In this document: positions 41,748 through 52,470 of the stretch, one piece after another | Numbering within the stretch: position 1 is the first letter of the stretch | Layout of the letters: each line of letters opens with the position of its first letter | Assembly (NCBI GenBank): GCA_963922205.1 | Contig: CAWUHX010000080.1 | Coordinates: 1,124,814 to 1,188,813, forward strand | Length of the DNA: 64,000 bases | From: Romanomermis culicivorax | Taxonomy: Eukaryota > Nematoda > Enoplea > Mermithida > Mermithidae | Direction of reading: 5' to 3' | Notes under the pieces: generated by a model | Told to the model about the DNA's origin: nothing | Seen by the model: the letters and a program-made list of their open reading frames with translations, nothing else | Databases searched by the model: none | Program-made: the position numbers and the translations under genes

Positions 41748-41868
41748 GCATTTTTCCTATCAAGACTGCATCTACTCTCTACATTGATGGTTTATTTACT
41801 AGATTCACTATTTCTGCGACCTTGTCGATCGATATAGTTTTATTCAAAGACCAAGCAGTCAGTTATGG
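41748..41868 (+). CDS. Candidate exon of a membrane-protein gene
   Basis: TTTTAG acceptor and GTAAGT donor. 39 codons open with phases 2/2: FPIKTASTLYIDGLFTRFTI ... DIVLFKDQAVSY. It may belong to the gene ending at 43755. A further possible exon is 43004-43096 (IFLANDVFMVVLGTYQNSEN), but its phase does not join the transmembrane exon directly, so the model is incomplete. Confidence 0.4.
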
Positions 41869-41999
41869 GTAAGTTCAAATTTGTGGATTTAATTGATCCT
41901 ATAACTTGCGTTAATAACAGCTACTAGCTTCAAAATTCGAGAAAAGAATAGAATTTAGAGCTTAACATTATTTATTTCAGCATTTTTAGTGTCAATGAA

Positions 42000-43003
42000 C
42001 CTTGAAATTTAATATCTTACCTACAGTAAACTCGTTGTCAGCCATATTCCATGTCATAATAAACCAATGCTTTTCTTGCTTAATTTTCATCTTTTCACTG
42101 AAACCATTGCAATGTAGGCATATGTACTGTAAAAATGTTTCATTTCAACCAGTTAAACCGAGTCAACAAGCAACTTGTAATTCCTCAGCATTCATAGCCA
42201 GATCGAAATTCTAGAATTGACGATTTTTCGAGTGCTAGGTTTTTGCTCCAAAATGTCTCAAAGTAAAATACATCATGCTCGAAAAATCTTGCGATGGGAT
42301 AGACAGGAATTTCAGATCTGCTCTGGTCAGTGTCAAGCAGTAGATGTTCCACCTTTTGACCATGCTCTATAAGGTATACCATCTACTGTGTGGAATCGCA
42401 TTTGTTTGTTGTAATACTTAAAAGACGTAGCTGAAACTATACATCTACCTACCAGGACTCCGGTTTGGGCGTTTGCCCTCATCTAAAAAATATTTCACAA
42501 TTCGACCACACACCCGAATATTAAATTTTTCAAAACGCAACAAATTGCATACAATTCGATAGATCTCATTTAGATCTATTCAAAAATCTGATTTAAAATT
42601 ATTCGTCTTAATTTTTGATTGAGCTATGGAGGTTTTAGAAGGTCCAATGTCACTTTGTAGTACAAATATATCGAATAAAACTGGAAAGTGAAAACATTTT
42701 TTCAATCACACAAAAAATGACCTTTATGAGTTGCTAGTTTAAAAGCAATTATTAATTAAGTAAAAAGCCATTGAAATTTCAATGGAATGCCGAACAATTT
42801 CCTTGAAAATGCAAAAATAATGTGACGAATACTTTAAACAGAAGTTAAACCAAAAAAATACCATCCAAAACTATCTGTTTCGAATTTCCAATTTTCTATT
42901 TCACGGTTTCGATTTTGGAAGAACTGACAATTTTTACGGCCTCGGTTCCGGTTGACCGAAATATCCCTAGAAAGTTTGGCAAAAATTTGATACATCTCAT
43001 CAG
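42000..43003. other. Probable intronic sequence
   Basis: AT-rich. Small ORFs at 42002-42214 and 42185-42382 have no recognisable domains. No repeats of the named families seen. Confidence 0.35.
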
Positions 43004-43186
43004 ATTTTCCTTGCTAACGATGTCTTTATGGTCGTACTCGGAACCTACCAGAATTCGGAAAATCTAGATAGTCCGATCAGCTTGATTCAAATTACGGTAT
43101 CCTTGATCCGGATTTCACCCTGAAAATTGTTAAGACCGGCTTGGTCGTTCCTGTTTTTAGCCAAGTTTGAAAAATATTCTTTCCAG

Positions 43187-43755
43187 CCTTGCCCGTTTGG
43201 GCTATCGTTTTGATCGTTATCGGTGCGATTTGTTTATTTTTCGTTCTTATCGGTTTGGCCTATTTAATATTCCGTTTGACGCGGAAGAAACCGTACGAGG
43301 ATATTCCGACCACAGGTCGAAACGCCGCCCACGGTAACTGCGGATCGCGGGAAGCGCTTCACAATAGCTAATATGCATAGTTTTATTTATTGATTTTGAC
43401 TTTTCTGGGTTTCCCGAATCCAAATCAGAAATGATAGTTTTCGGGTATTCGATTTGGAGTTTTCTCTGTTCGATTCTCATTTTAATCCCTATGCCATTGG
43501 TTGAAATTTCGCGCATTTATTGATTTTAGGGTCAAAAAATAGTTGCTTATTATTATTTGAGGTTGTTAGCCGCTTTTTGCTTCGGCGCTTCATTATGTAG
43601 ATTTTTAAATTATTTACTTTTTTGTGTATATTACAATGACTTTTCTTTTTTTCTAGTAAAGACACTTGATCTTATATTTTACAGCATCGAAAAATTACTA
43701 CGACAAGCAAGAATTGGAGATTAGCGCTATACGTTCGGGTCAAATGTTGAATTAA
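43187..43755 (+). CDS. Last two exons of a single-pass membrane protein
   Basis: Exon 43187-43333 (TTCCAG acceptor, GTAACT donor) encodes a strong membrane helix (VWAIVLIVIGAICLFFVLIG), then a basic stop-transfer RLTRKK and PYEDIP. A 351-bp intron follows. Exon 43685-43755 (TTACAG acceptor) joins in frame and ends SAIRSGQMLN before TAA. Phases agree exactly. The short cytoplasmic tail, about 45 residues, holds tyrosine motifs (PYEDI, NYYDKQEL). The upstream extracellular part is not resolved. The protein is not identified. Confidence 0.6.
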
Positions 43756-44333
43756 AATTGGGATCTGATCTGCTCTATATACTGTGATTATTTTTGTGCA
43801 ATTTTTTTATCTTTCCGTACAGTACTCCACTAAAATCAATGCCGAAAACTCAAGTTCGGAAATTTTATTGACCGTCACGAAAACTAAAGCAGTTTTTTAC
43901 ACTCTTTATTTCCAATTAATTCTAGGCAAACTGTATTTCTGAATTGGGCTTTCTGAATTCTGAATCGAATGAAAAAACGTGGCCGCGTATTTAAATAGCT
44001 TGTTTATTATTTGCATGAGCTTCTTCTTTCCTCTCCAAAGCTCTTTCGGGGATGTGAGACTATATCAGATACGTGTCGTGCCTTCCTGATCAGTTTTTGA
44101 TTTTGATTACTTCCATTGATGTGCAACTCATTTTTCGTTATGTAAAATACCTTTTTTTATCTTAAAAGCCAATCTGGTATATTGTCGATGTAAAGTAATA
44201 CGTCATAGTTTCATCTGTTAGTTGACGTGAGTTATTTGTTCAATATACAAGTCTTGTCTAATAGTTGAATTCTCAACGTTGGAATGCGTTTACTGTCTCA
44301 CATTGATCGTCCACGCGCCGGTGTTGGACCAGG
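43756..44333 (+). other. 3' flank of the membrane-protein gene
   Basis: No ORF or known repeat. AT-rich, probably 3' UTR and intergenic sequence. Confidence 0.4.
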
Positions 44334-46267
44334 CACTGTTTTTTTCCACATTTGCACTATAATGTGGAAAAAAATGTGGAATGTGGAAAAAATTTTTGAG
44401 GTCTTTCTACAAATGTGGAAGAAAAATTTGGGGTTTTCATATTGAAAAGATGCATTTTGGTGCATTTTAGGGGGTCAAAATCTCAAAATTTTCCGGCAGT
44501 TATAGCTTTAATAATATAATTATTATATATTAACAAGCTCAGGCGCGGCTTTTAGCATGTCTACCTTCGGTTACCATTTAATCTTTAATAGTTTTCATCA
44601 TCTTAAACGTATTAGTTCATGTTTAATTGGCAATCCTGAATATTATATCTTTATATTTAATGAAGATCCGCATTTTTTTCCTTCATAGATTTTTTGTGAA
44701 AGATCAACACGTCAACTTTCTAAACTTTTTGAAACGTTTGTTCCTTTCTTAACATAAATTGAATTCAAAAGCTTCATGGAAGTACTTTTAGAAAATTTCT
44801 ACGCCTCTGACTCATAGCTTCACGGCCAAATTTCTGAAACGCTCCGAACAAATTAATGGTTTTAAAATTTTTCGGATGATAAATTTCTAGAAATTACGAT
44901 TTATGAACACTAAATTTAAATCTAATTTTTGATATATATGTTCAGAATAATTATCAGAATGCTTTTAAAAGCTCAAAAACACTTAAATAAAGCGTTTATG
45001 AGCATTTTCAAGCGAAAAAACGAAGATTTTGAGACGAAAACTAAAATTTTCATCATATGGAAAAAAATTTGACCTCTTTCCACCATACCTGTAAGACCTC
45101 CGACCAGTTGGGGGGGGGGGTAGAAAAAGTCGAAATTTTTCCCTAAAAAGGCCAAAAAACATACACTTTGGCAAATTTTTTTAATTTTTTCCCAACTGGG
45201 GGGGGGGGGGTAAATGATTTTGGGTACTGGGTTGGCCAAGTTGGGGGGGGGTCCCCACCCCAACCATACCTGTAAGACCTCCGACCAGTTTGGGAGGGGG
45301 GGGGGGTAGGAAAAAGTCGAAATTTTTCCCAAAAAAGGCCAAAAAACATACACTTTTTGGCAAATTTTTTTAATTTTTTCCCAACTGGGGGGGGGGGGAA
45401 ATGATTTTGGGTACTGGGTTGGCCAAGTTGGGGGGGGGGGGTGGTCCCCCACAAGCGTCACAGCGTAAAGCCATCAATACAGTAAATTGTTGTTGAAAGC
45501 GCAAAACATCAAACTTACTTTTGAAATCATGATTATGTCATGAACCTGACTGAAAAGCTAACTAATATATTAATAAGGCTTCTATTTACGAGCTTTATGA
45601 ATTCGATAGAATTATAAGCAAATTATAAAATAATATGACCGTTTTCAACGAAAATACAACTCGCATAGTGCACAAAAACAATTACAGTATGGAAACTATG
45701 ATAAAAATATTTTAAATATTTCAAAGATATCACTTCGATCCATCGTGAATCTTTTTGGGACTTCAAATTCTGAAAAAGTGCAGGATTAATGCATATATCA
45801 AGCTTTTCCTCAATGTTAGCAAAATAATGCTCCTACAAGCAAAACTGTCAAACAAAATATGTTTGGTCAAGTAGGCAAAAGTTGGCACAACAGTTTTGTT
45901 TTTTGATAGTCCCATTTTTTGTCTGATTTCTGAAAAAGCCTTTTCACAGCCGTCTACAGTTCTGTATAGGTATAAAATGTTATAAGAAATGAATTTAGTA
46001 AAATTGAGTTACCGATTTGAGTAACAAGTGAATTTCCTCACTTTATCAGCAGCATAACGAGGCTGAGACATTGGACTTTCATGATGGGAAGATGCAATTA
46101 TTGTATAGACTTCATTCAATCTGGTCAATGCAACTTCCACAGCTCTCGAATTAATTGATAAACTTTGGCAGACACGTTCCTTCGTTAAAATTTTCATCAA
46201 TTTTTCTACAGCCTTGACAATTTTGTCTGTTGTTTCTGCTGACGAAATATTGACACATTCTTGGATT

Positions 46268-46708
46268 CATACATGTAATTGGGGGGGGGGGGGGAAGTGC
46301 TATGGGACTCCCCCCAGAAATCATCGACCATATGGCTAGCCATTGGGCGACCCCCCCCCCTAGCATTTTCCAATCCAATGGCTAGCCATGTGGTAGCCGT
46401 AGGGACCCCATAGTTTTGGTCGGAAAAATACTGAAAAATGACAATTTTTTGACAAAAATGTCAGTTTTTGAACAAAAAATGATGAAAAATGTGAATTTTC
46501 TTGGCCCTTCGCGCCATGGATACATTTTTTCGGTCTTTTTAGGGATAAATTACTATTTGTTGAACTATTTTTCGGACTTTTTTCGTGAAAAAATCGAATT
46601 TTTTTTCCTCCTTTTTTTCCCTCCCCCCAAACTTTTGAGAATTACTGACCCCCGGCCCCAAAAAAGGTTGCCCAACCCCCCAGACCTGGGGGCTCCGTTA
46701 CATGTATG
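46268..46708 (+). mobile_element. Family B MITE
   Basis: CATACATGTAATTGGGG to CCGTTACATGTATG. TSD CTTGGATT/CTTTGATT (46260-46267, 46709-46716), 7 of 8. The same site is empty in copy 1 of family G (about 17762). Confidence 0.9.
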
Positions 46709-48343
46709 CTTTGATTGATCTTTCTTCTGGCAATTCAAATTGTGGATAACATAGATTTTGTTGGTTCAATTTCAAAGAATGGATACAGTGAATATGCTTG
46801 CAAGTATATCTAGCTACCAAAAAATCATGTCAATGCAAACTCAACATGATCTACTTTTAAATTGACAGGCACTGATCACTGATTTTTCTAGAAATAAAAT
46901 ATGTACACTAAACATGGGGAAAATGAATGAAAATGAGAAATCCAAATACTCAAAATTCTGTTGATTATTTTTTTCGGTACAAAACTGGGGCAATTTGGTA
47001 TAAGCTGTATTAAAATAAAGTGCCTCACTTGACAACATAAAAAATGTCTGAACCGTTTTTCACATTTGCTGATTTAACTTTCCACAAAACTTTCCATCAA
47101 AACTGTTTTGTGAACATAAACTTCCCATTTGAAATATGATTCAAACATCATCACAGCAGAAAAATGACAGATATTTCATCTGTTTGGGGAATCTAAACTA
47201 TCGGGTGCGTGCATGATTTTTGTATTAAACATGTTAAGAAAGATAGATTTTCCTGCATTCTAGAACATTGAAATTTGAAAAATTTTCGACTAAAAGACTG
47301 AAAGTTGCTGCTGAATTTTTTGCAACCCTAATTCTCGTGGTTTCATTGATCTGAAAAGACTGTTTATTATCATGATTACCTATGCTAATAAACGGTGATT
47401 ACGATCGATAGCACCATGCTAAAAAACCCTGCAGATGAATCGATACAAGTTCATGTATGCAATGCAGTTTCTTCGTGAAAAGAGTGAGTTTGCTAATTTT
47501 TAGTAATGACAATTATCTTAAAAATTTAATTTTTTTGTCTGCATCAGACCCTATCTAACCTGTCAATCAATGCAGTATCATAGCTGCCATGAAATAAAAA
47601 GAATCATCTTAAAAATTTTTCGATGTGATACATGAAGTATGGTACTACTAGTGACGTATATGTTAATATGTTATATGTCTGCCCCGGCCCCGGCTAAAAT
47701 GTCTGCCCCGGGACAACCCTAATCATTATGCATTCTACTTACATTGTAATGTTTCAAGAATTCACTTAATTGAAGTTTGATCTTGTAAATATTGAGTTAT
47801 CACAAGACGTGTTCCCAGTTCCCACCAAAATTTTTGTTCTACATAAAAGCTGATCGTGGCCACAAGGGTTTTTTAAATAAATATTTGAGTAATTGATTTT
47901 CCAGCGTTGCAGAATGTCAATACCCGAAAAAAAATTTTCCGGCGCCAAGCGCCGCAAAGATATAAACAGGTTTTTGGGCCCCCACTTTTCATCAAAAAGA
48001 TTTAACCGTCGATTTCACAAATTCAAAGTCATTAGTATGTCCTTGGATAGTTTGCTGGAGAATTTGTATCACAATGCTCATAAATTGAACTTCAATCAAA
48101 CTCTAAAACTTCAATTCTTATTCAATTTCAATGAATTAATTGCTCTAAAAATGTTATAATGATTGGAACAGATCATTATAATTCACTATGAGCATTATAA
48201 AGCAAAAAAACGACTTGGGGGAAAAAATTTCGACCCTTTTCAAGGCCGGCGGAAAAAAATAATGCCTGAAAATTTTTCAGGGCTCCATCTTCCGATGAAC
48301 ATACTTTATCCCGTTTCAACTCCAAGTTTTATTTCATTCCCAG

Positions 48344-48540
48344 CATACCTGTAAGACCTCCGACCAGTTGGGGGTGGGGGGAGGGTAAATCCGACATTTG
48401 GAGGGAGGGGGTCGAAAAAAGTCGAAATTTTTCCCAAAAAAGATACAGTTTTTTGCAAATTTTTTCAAATTTTTCCAAACTGGGGCGGGGGGTTGGGTAC
48501 ATGGTTGGCCAAGTTGGGGGGGGGCCCAAGTACAGGTATG
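48344..48540 (-). mobile_element. Family A MITE
   Basis: CATACCTGTAAGACC to CCCAAGTACAGGTATG. Exact TSD ATTCCCAG (48336-48343, 48541-48548). The empty site is visible in family G copy 1 near 21712-21720. Confidence 0.95.
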
Positions 48541-48905
48541 ATTCCCAGATGAAACCCGGAGCACAGAGGACTTTTGCTCAGCACCGCCATTGCAGATTTT
48601 TGGAGTCAATACTCCTGACAATGTTCTGATATTTCTGTTTAGATTCGAATTTGAAAATAAAGTTTAAAAGTTTGTTATATAGGATCTAAAAAATCGAAGT
48701 TACTGTATTGATGGCTTTACGCTGTGACGCTAGTGGGGTCCCCCCCCCAACCCCCCCAAGTACAGGTATGACCCCAACCCCTCCCCAAGTACAGGTATGC
48801 TTTCCACATTCGTGGAAAAAAACAGTGAGTTAATCACAATTCCCAAATTAAATAATTGTATTTACATACTGTTCGTCAAACAAAGAATTTAGCCACTAAT
48901 CTAGG

Positions 48906-49138
48906 CATGTACCTGCAAGAAGTCCGACCAGTTGGGGGGGGGGGGGGTTGAAAAGACCGCATCAAAGTCCAAAAATTTCGAAAACTTTCTCAAAAAAGCC
49001 ACTTTTTCTCGAGTTTTTCCAATTTTTCCTAGTTTAGGGGAGGGTTGACCAAGTTGGGGTGGGGGTCCCAACATTTGGGTATAGGGTTCGGCCAAGTTGG
49101 GGGTGGGCGTCCCCCTCAACCCTACAATTGCAGGCATG
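48906..49138 (-). mobile_element. Diverged family A MITE
   Basis: CATGTACCTGCAAGAAGTCC ... CAATTGCAGGCATG with CCGACCAGTTGGGGG and G-runs. Flanks AATCTAGG/AATCCAAG, 6 of 8. An older subfamily member. Confidence 0.7.
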
Positions 49139-49182
49139 AATCCAAGCACACATAAACACGAAATAAGTCGTCTCCACCAGTG

Positions 49183-49345
49183 TTTTTTTGTGCTCAAACA
49201 TGGTTTTTGGCACAAAAAATTGTGAGCGTTTGTGCCAATTTGCACAATGTTTTTGACTATCCCAAGTCTAAATTTTACATGATCTTTTGGCATTTCAGGG
49301 GCTAAAAACGCTAAAATTATTCGGCGCCTCGCGTCGATTCATTGA
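49183..49345 (+). mobile_element. Family D end fragment
   Basis: CCAGTGTTTTTTTGTGC, GGTTTTTGGCACAAAAAAT, TTTGTGCCAATTTGCACAA and a decayed CGGCGCCTCGCGTCG hairpin at about 49322. The distal part is absent. Confidence 0.65.
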
Positions 49346-49369
49346 GAATAATAATGACTTTATTTTTAT

Positions 49370-49600
49370 TTGGATCGGGTGTTTCGTTGATTTCATGGTT
49401 GATTCTTTCATTGATTACCTGATTAGCTGGTTGTTTCTCTGATTCTCTGTTTGGTTCATTGCAGCATAGTTGGCTTCGTGATTTTCTGGTTAATTTCCTG
49501 ATTGGTTAGTTCATCGATATTCTTGCCGATTAGTTGGTTAGCTGATTTGTTGGTTGCTTGATTATCTGATTGTTTGTTTGTTTGGTTAGTTTTTAGTGGT
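49370..49600 (+). repeat. Low-complexity TGATT/GGTT-rich stretch
   Basis: Irregular repetition of GATT, GGTT and TGGTTAG words without a fixed period. Directly upstream of the first exon of the 49650-50378 gene. Confidence 0.6.
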
Positions 49601-49649
49601 TGACGGTCTATCTCCAAGTCCTCTATCCCGTTTCTGCTGTTGAAATCAG

Positions 49650-50378
49650 TTCAACACAAAACATGATCTGTTGCTGGGAATTAAGTCATCTGGTACCGAG
49701 TTGTATCCAGTTGAACCTATTGTCCAGGTATGTTCATAAGCTCGAATCCTTTTTCTCCTGTGCACACGCATTGCTGAACGAAAGCAATAAATTGAAGATG
49801 TGATGTTTTCATCAATTGTAGATTGGTACAAAAATATTGTTTAGTCTACTGGTGAAGTTAGATATGCCAATGTCCTCACTCGTTATAAATAATAACTATC
49901 AATAAGAAAAATCGGACGATAGGCTGGAAAATTTTTAGATTTCGACGTTCTAAATTGAAACCTAAAACAGAGGTCTCGAACATATGAAAAACGATATGAA
50001 ATTTGATGATGGAAATTTCGAATTTATGTTTTTAATTTCATTTTTTCACTAACCTTATTTATATTATTGCAGACATTGGCACTTATTAGCATGGCCGTCA
50101 GTAATAGTCATTTGACTCAGGAACAGCAACGTCTGCATGACCAATTTATCAAATTTTTCGAAAATGACGCTGAATTCCGCCAAAATCCGAACCGCCTATA
50201 TTCGCTGGCTCAAACTTTTTTGAATGTTCGATTTTTGTGCTGCAGGTTGGTTAGAATGATGTTGTTCCCCGAATACCCTGGACTTTTGTTTGTTTTTTTG
50301 ACAGTTACGATAAAACACTAATGTTGAAAATCAAATCTATGTCCGATACTTTCATGAGTTCCGTGGAAAAGGAAGAAG
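49650..50378 (+). CDS. Unrecognised gene, three consecutive exons
   Basis: Exons 49650-49727, 50073-50245 and 50305-50378 have AG/GT borders and fully consistent phases (0, 0, 2, then 1 nt left over). Protein: KHDLLLGIKSSGTELYPVEP, then TLALISMAVSNSHLTQEQQR, FIKFFENDAEFRQNPNRLY, then YDKTLMLKIKSMSDTFMSSV. Mostly helical and charged, without a signal or membrane segment. GTAAGC follows the last exon, so the gene continues, but I could not place the next exon. It is host-like in composition. The family is not recognised. Confidence 0.6.
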
Positions 50379-51205
50379 GTAAGCGATGTTACATCTGTGA
50401 ATCTGTTTTTTACCATTCCTTCATTTCTGGGTTCACAATATTCTAGGTCATCAGGGATTTTCGCACAGGTTCTAAATTATTTTGTGTGATAATGAATGAA
50501 AATATAGGCGTAATGGAATCTGAATAAACTGATTACCGACAAAAAGGGATCATTATTTCAGCCTCAAGTTTCCGTTGTACTTTGTGATTTGTCATGGTAT
50601 TTCAGAATTTGCATCATTTTCACTATTTTATAATATTTTACGGTTTTCTAATTTTTGGTTTTTTATTGTGTTTGAATATTTTTCTCAGTCGTAGTTTATT
50701 GTATAGGATTAGTTAACTACTTCATTTATTTAATTTATTGTTCATAATTTTCTGTTCGTCTGTTCTTTCGTTTCATTTCTCTTTTTCCATTTCTTCTGTT
50801 CTTTCTTTTTCAGTATTTACATCGTATTTTGCAATCCTTGTTTGATTCTATCTGTTGTCTATGTTATTCTATTTCTTTATCTGCTGGACTGATCTTACAC
50901 TTCTGCGTTCAGTTCTTTCAAACATGCATGTTATCATAAGAACCCCCTCAGAAATTATAAGTAATATAGAGAGCCATATAGTTGCTTTAGAGATACCCAC
51001 ACTTCCGGTTGGAAAAAATTGAAAAACGCAAATTTTTTTGTACGAGAAATTATCGTTTTAAAATCAAAGCGGTCAAAAATAACAGGTTATTCGGGCCTCC
51101 GCCGCATGAACGCATTTTTATACCGAAATTACTATTTTTGAGACGTTTTTGGACGTTTCAGGCGGAAAGAAATCCTAATTTTTTCTTCTTCAAAGACCCC
51201 CAAAA
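50379..51205 (+). other. Intron or intergenic, then an older family B-like copy
   Basis: 50560-50880 is T-rich with TTTC runs. From about 50950 the sequence resembles family B (GAGAGCCATATAG, TTCGGGCCTCCGCCGC in place of the hairpin). This older copy continues after the 51206-51630 insertion to a CGTCATACCTATG-like end at 51720. Confidence 0.5.
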
Positions 51206-51630
51206 CATACATGTAATTGGGGGCGTGAAGTGCTATGGGAAACCCCGCCCCAGAAATTGTCGACCATATGGCTAGCCATTGGGCGACCGTCCTCCCAGGA
51301 TTTTCCAATCCTATTGCTAGCCATATGGTAGCCATAAGAACCCCCATACCTTTGGTCTGGAAAATACTGAAAAATGTCTTATTTTCGAACAAAAAATGGT
51401 CAAAAACGGCAATTTCCTCGGCGCCTCGCGCCATAAATACATTTTTCATCATTTTTTAGACAAAAATAACCTTTTTTTCGAACCGTTTTTCAGACTATTT
51501 TTTTTGTGAAAAAAATCGATTTTTTTTCTTCAGAGACCCCTCCCTCCAAATTTTTGGGAATTACTGTCCCCCGGCTCCTAAAAAGTGGCTCAACCACTCC
51601 CACAGACCTCGGGGCCCCGTTACATGTATG
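51206..51630 (+). mobile_element. Family B MITE
   Basis: CATACATGTAATTGGGG to CCGTTACATGTATG. Exact TSD CCCCAAAA (51198-51205, 51631-51638). Hairpin GGCGCCTCGCGCC at 51420-51432. Inserted into a diverged element of its own type. Confidence 0.94.
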
Positions 51631-52470
51631 CCCCAAAACTTTGGAAAATGGCTGACTTTCCGCCTCCAGAAATTCGTTCAACCCCATTCCCCCCATTTTT
51701 TGGAGCTCCGTCATACCTATGCTATCAATCGTTCAGTTTACTTCCGTTCATCGAAAATGAGAATAGCATGAAATATCATGGGATGTCAATAAGCTTAATA
51801 TACCGGAACCATAATGAAATATCAAAAGCCCATTGAAGGCGGAAAGAGATATATGACTTTTCTGGAAACTTAGCTTCCTTCATGAAGAAGTTGAAATTTT
51901 TGCTTGATTCCTTATATTACTCTCCGCAATTTTTTAACTATTAAGAGTTTGGGTACGCAAATCATCGGAAAACAAAGCTTTCGTTGGATAATGAGCCGAA
52001 TATGAAAAAAGCACGACAAAGCGAAGTTATTACGGCGGATAGAGGTAACGCAATTATAGACTGAAACCATAGATGTGATTGAGGAGAAATAGTCGGCCAA
52101 ATGGTTAGCATTGCTGAAATGAGCTACCATAGAAACCCCAGTGCTTTTGGTCGAAAAAAACTGAAAAAGTTAATTTTTTGATAGAAAATGATCAATTCTG
52201 AGCCGTAAGCAATCAAAAAATTTAATTTTTGAGGTGCTTCGCGCCACAAAACATATTCTATGCGTTTTTCACGCAAAAGTTGTTCATTTTCCGGACCTTT
52301 TCCGGAATTGGCGGGCGATGAAATCGGAATTTTTTTTCAATGATTCCCCTCAAACTATGGACGGTTAAACTCACAAAAAAATTCGCTTGAAAAAATGTCA
52401 TCGTAGCTGCGTTAATATACTTGTGTTATTAAAACCATATTTTCGCCTTTAAACGTAGTCGAATTTAGAT
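51631..52470. other. Decayed family B-like sequence and 5' flank of the NKRF-like gene
   Basis: 52100-52400 has CCATAGAAACCCC, GTCGAAAAAAACTG and GAGGTGCTTCGCGCCAC, an eroded family B interior. No gene seen in 51720-52100. Confidence 0.5.

Larger units (their letters stand above)
45450..48735 (+). mobile_element. Family G long-TIR element, copy 2
   Basis: CACAAGCGTCACAGCG at 45450, CGCTGTGACGCTAGTG at 48735, TIR about 36 bp. Flanks TGGTCCCC and GGGTCCCC agree in 7 of 8. It shares two long blocks with copy 1 (16943-21908) but has about 0.7 kb of its own between 47050 and 47720. Contains family B and A insertions and CCGGCGCCAAGCGCCG (47939-47954). Confidence 0.82.
45265..48770 (-). mobile_element. 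Family A MITE, inner copy
   Basis: CATACCTGTAAGACCTCCG at 45265 and CCCAAGTACAGGTATG at 48770. Exact TSD ACCCCAAC (45257-45264, 48771-48778) lying inside the outer family A copy. It is itself split by 45450-48735. Confidence 0.92.
45084..48799 (-). mobile_element. Family A MITE, outer copy of the nest
   Basis: CATACCTGTAAGACCTCCG at 45084 and CCCCAAGTACAGGTATG at 48799. Exact TSD CTTTCCAC (45076-45083, 48800-48807). Own sequence about 210 bp; the rest is inserted at 45265-48770. Confidence 0.92.
44334..48827 (-). mobile_element. Family C MITE hosting a deep transposon nest
   Basis: CACTGTTTTTTTCCACATTTG at 44334 and CGTGGAAAAAAACAGTG at 48827. The first 750 bp match 35650-36438 in reverse. 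Flanks GGACCAGG and AGTTAATC do not match, so no TSD. The element is split by 45084-48799, after which its terminal CTTTCCACATTCGTGG resumes. Confidence 0.75.

Noticed and set aside
7255-48540. ORFs rich in Pro/Lys/Phe within G-run elements (e.g. 44973-45461)
   Set aside because: They are translations of family A repeats and are not conserved as frames between copies.
44326-48835. TSD for the outer family C element of the deep nest
   Set aside because: GGACCAGG and AGTTAATC do not match. The two ends may come from different copies or the flank was rearranged.
14138-52232. GGCGC hairpins as Helitron 3' ends
   Set aside because: They lie inside elements with inverted termini and 8-bp TSDs, not next to a CTRR end, and insertions are not at AT dinucleotides.
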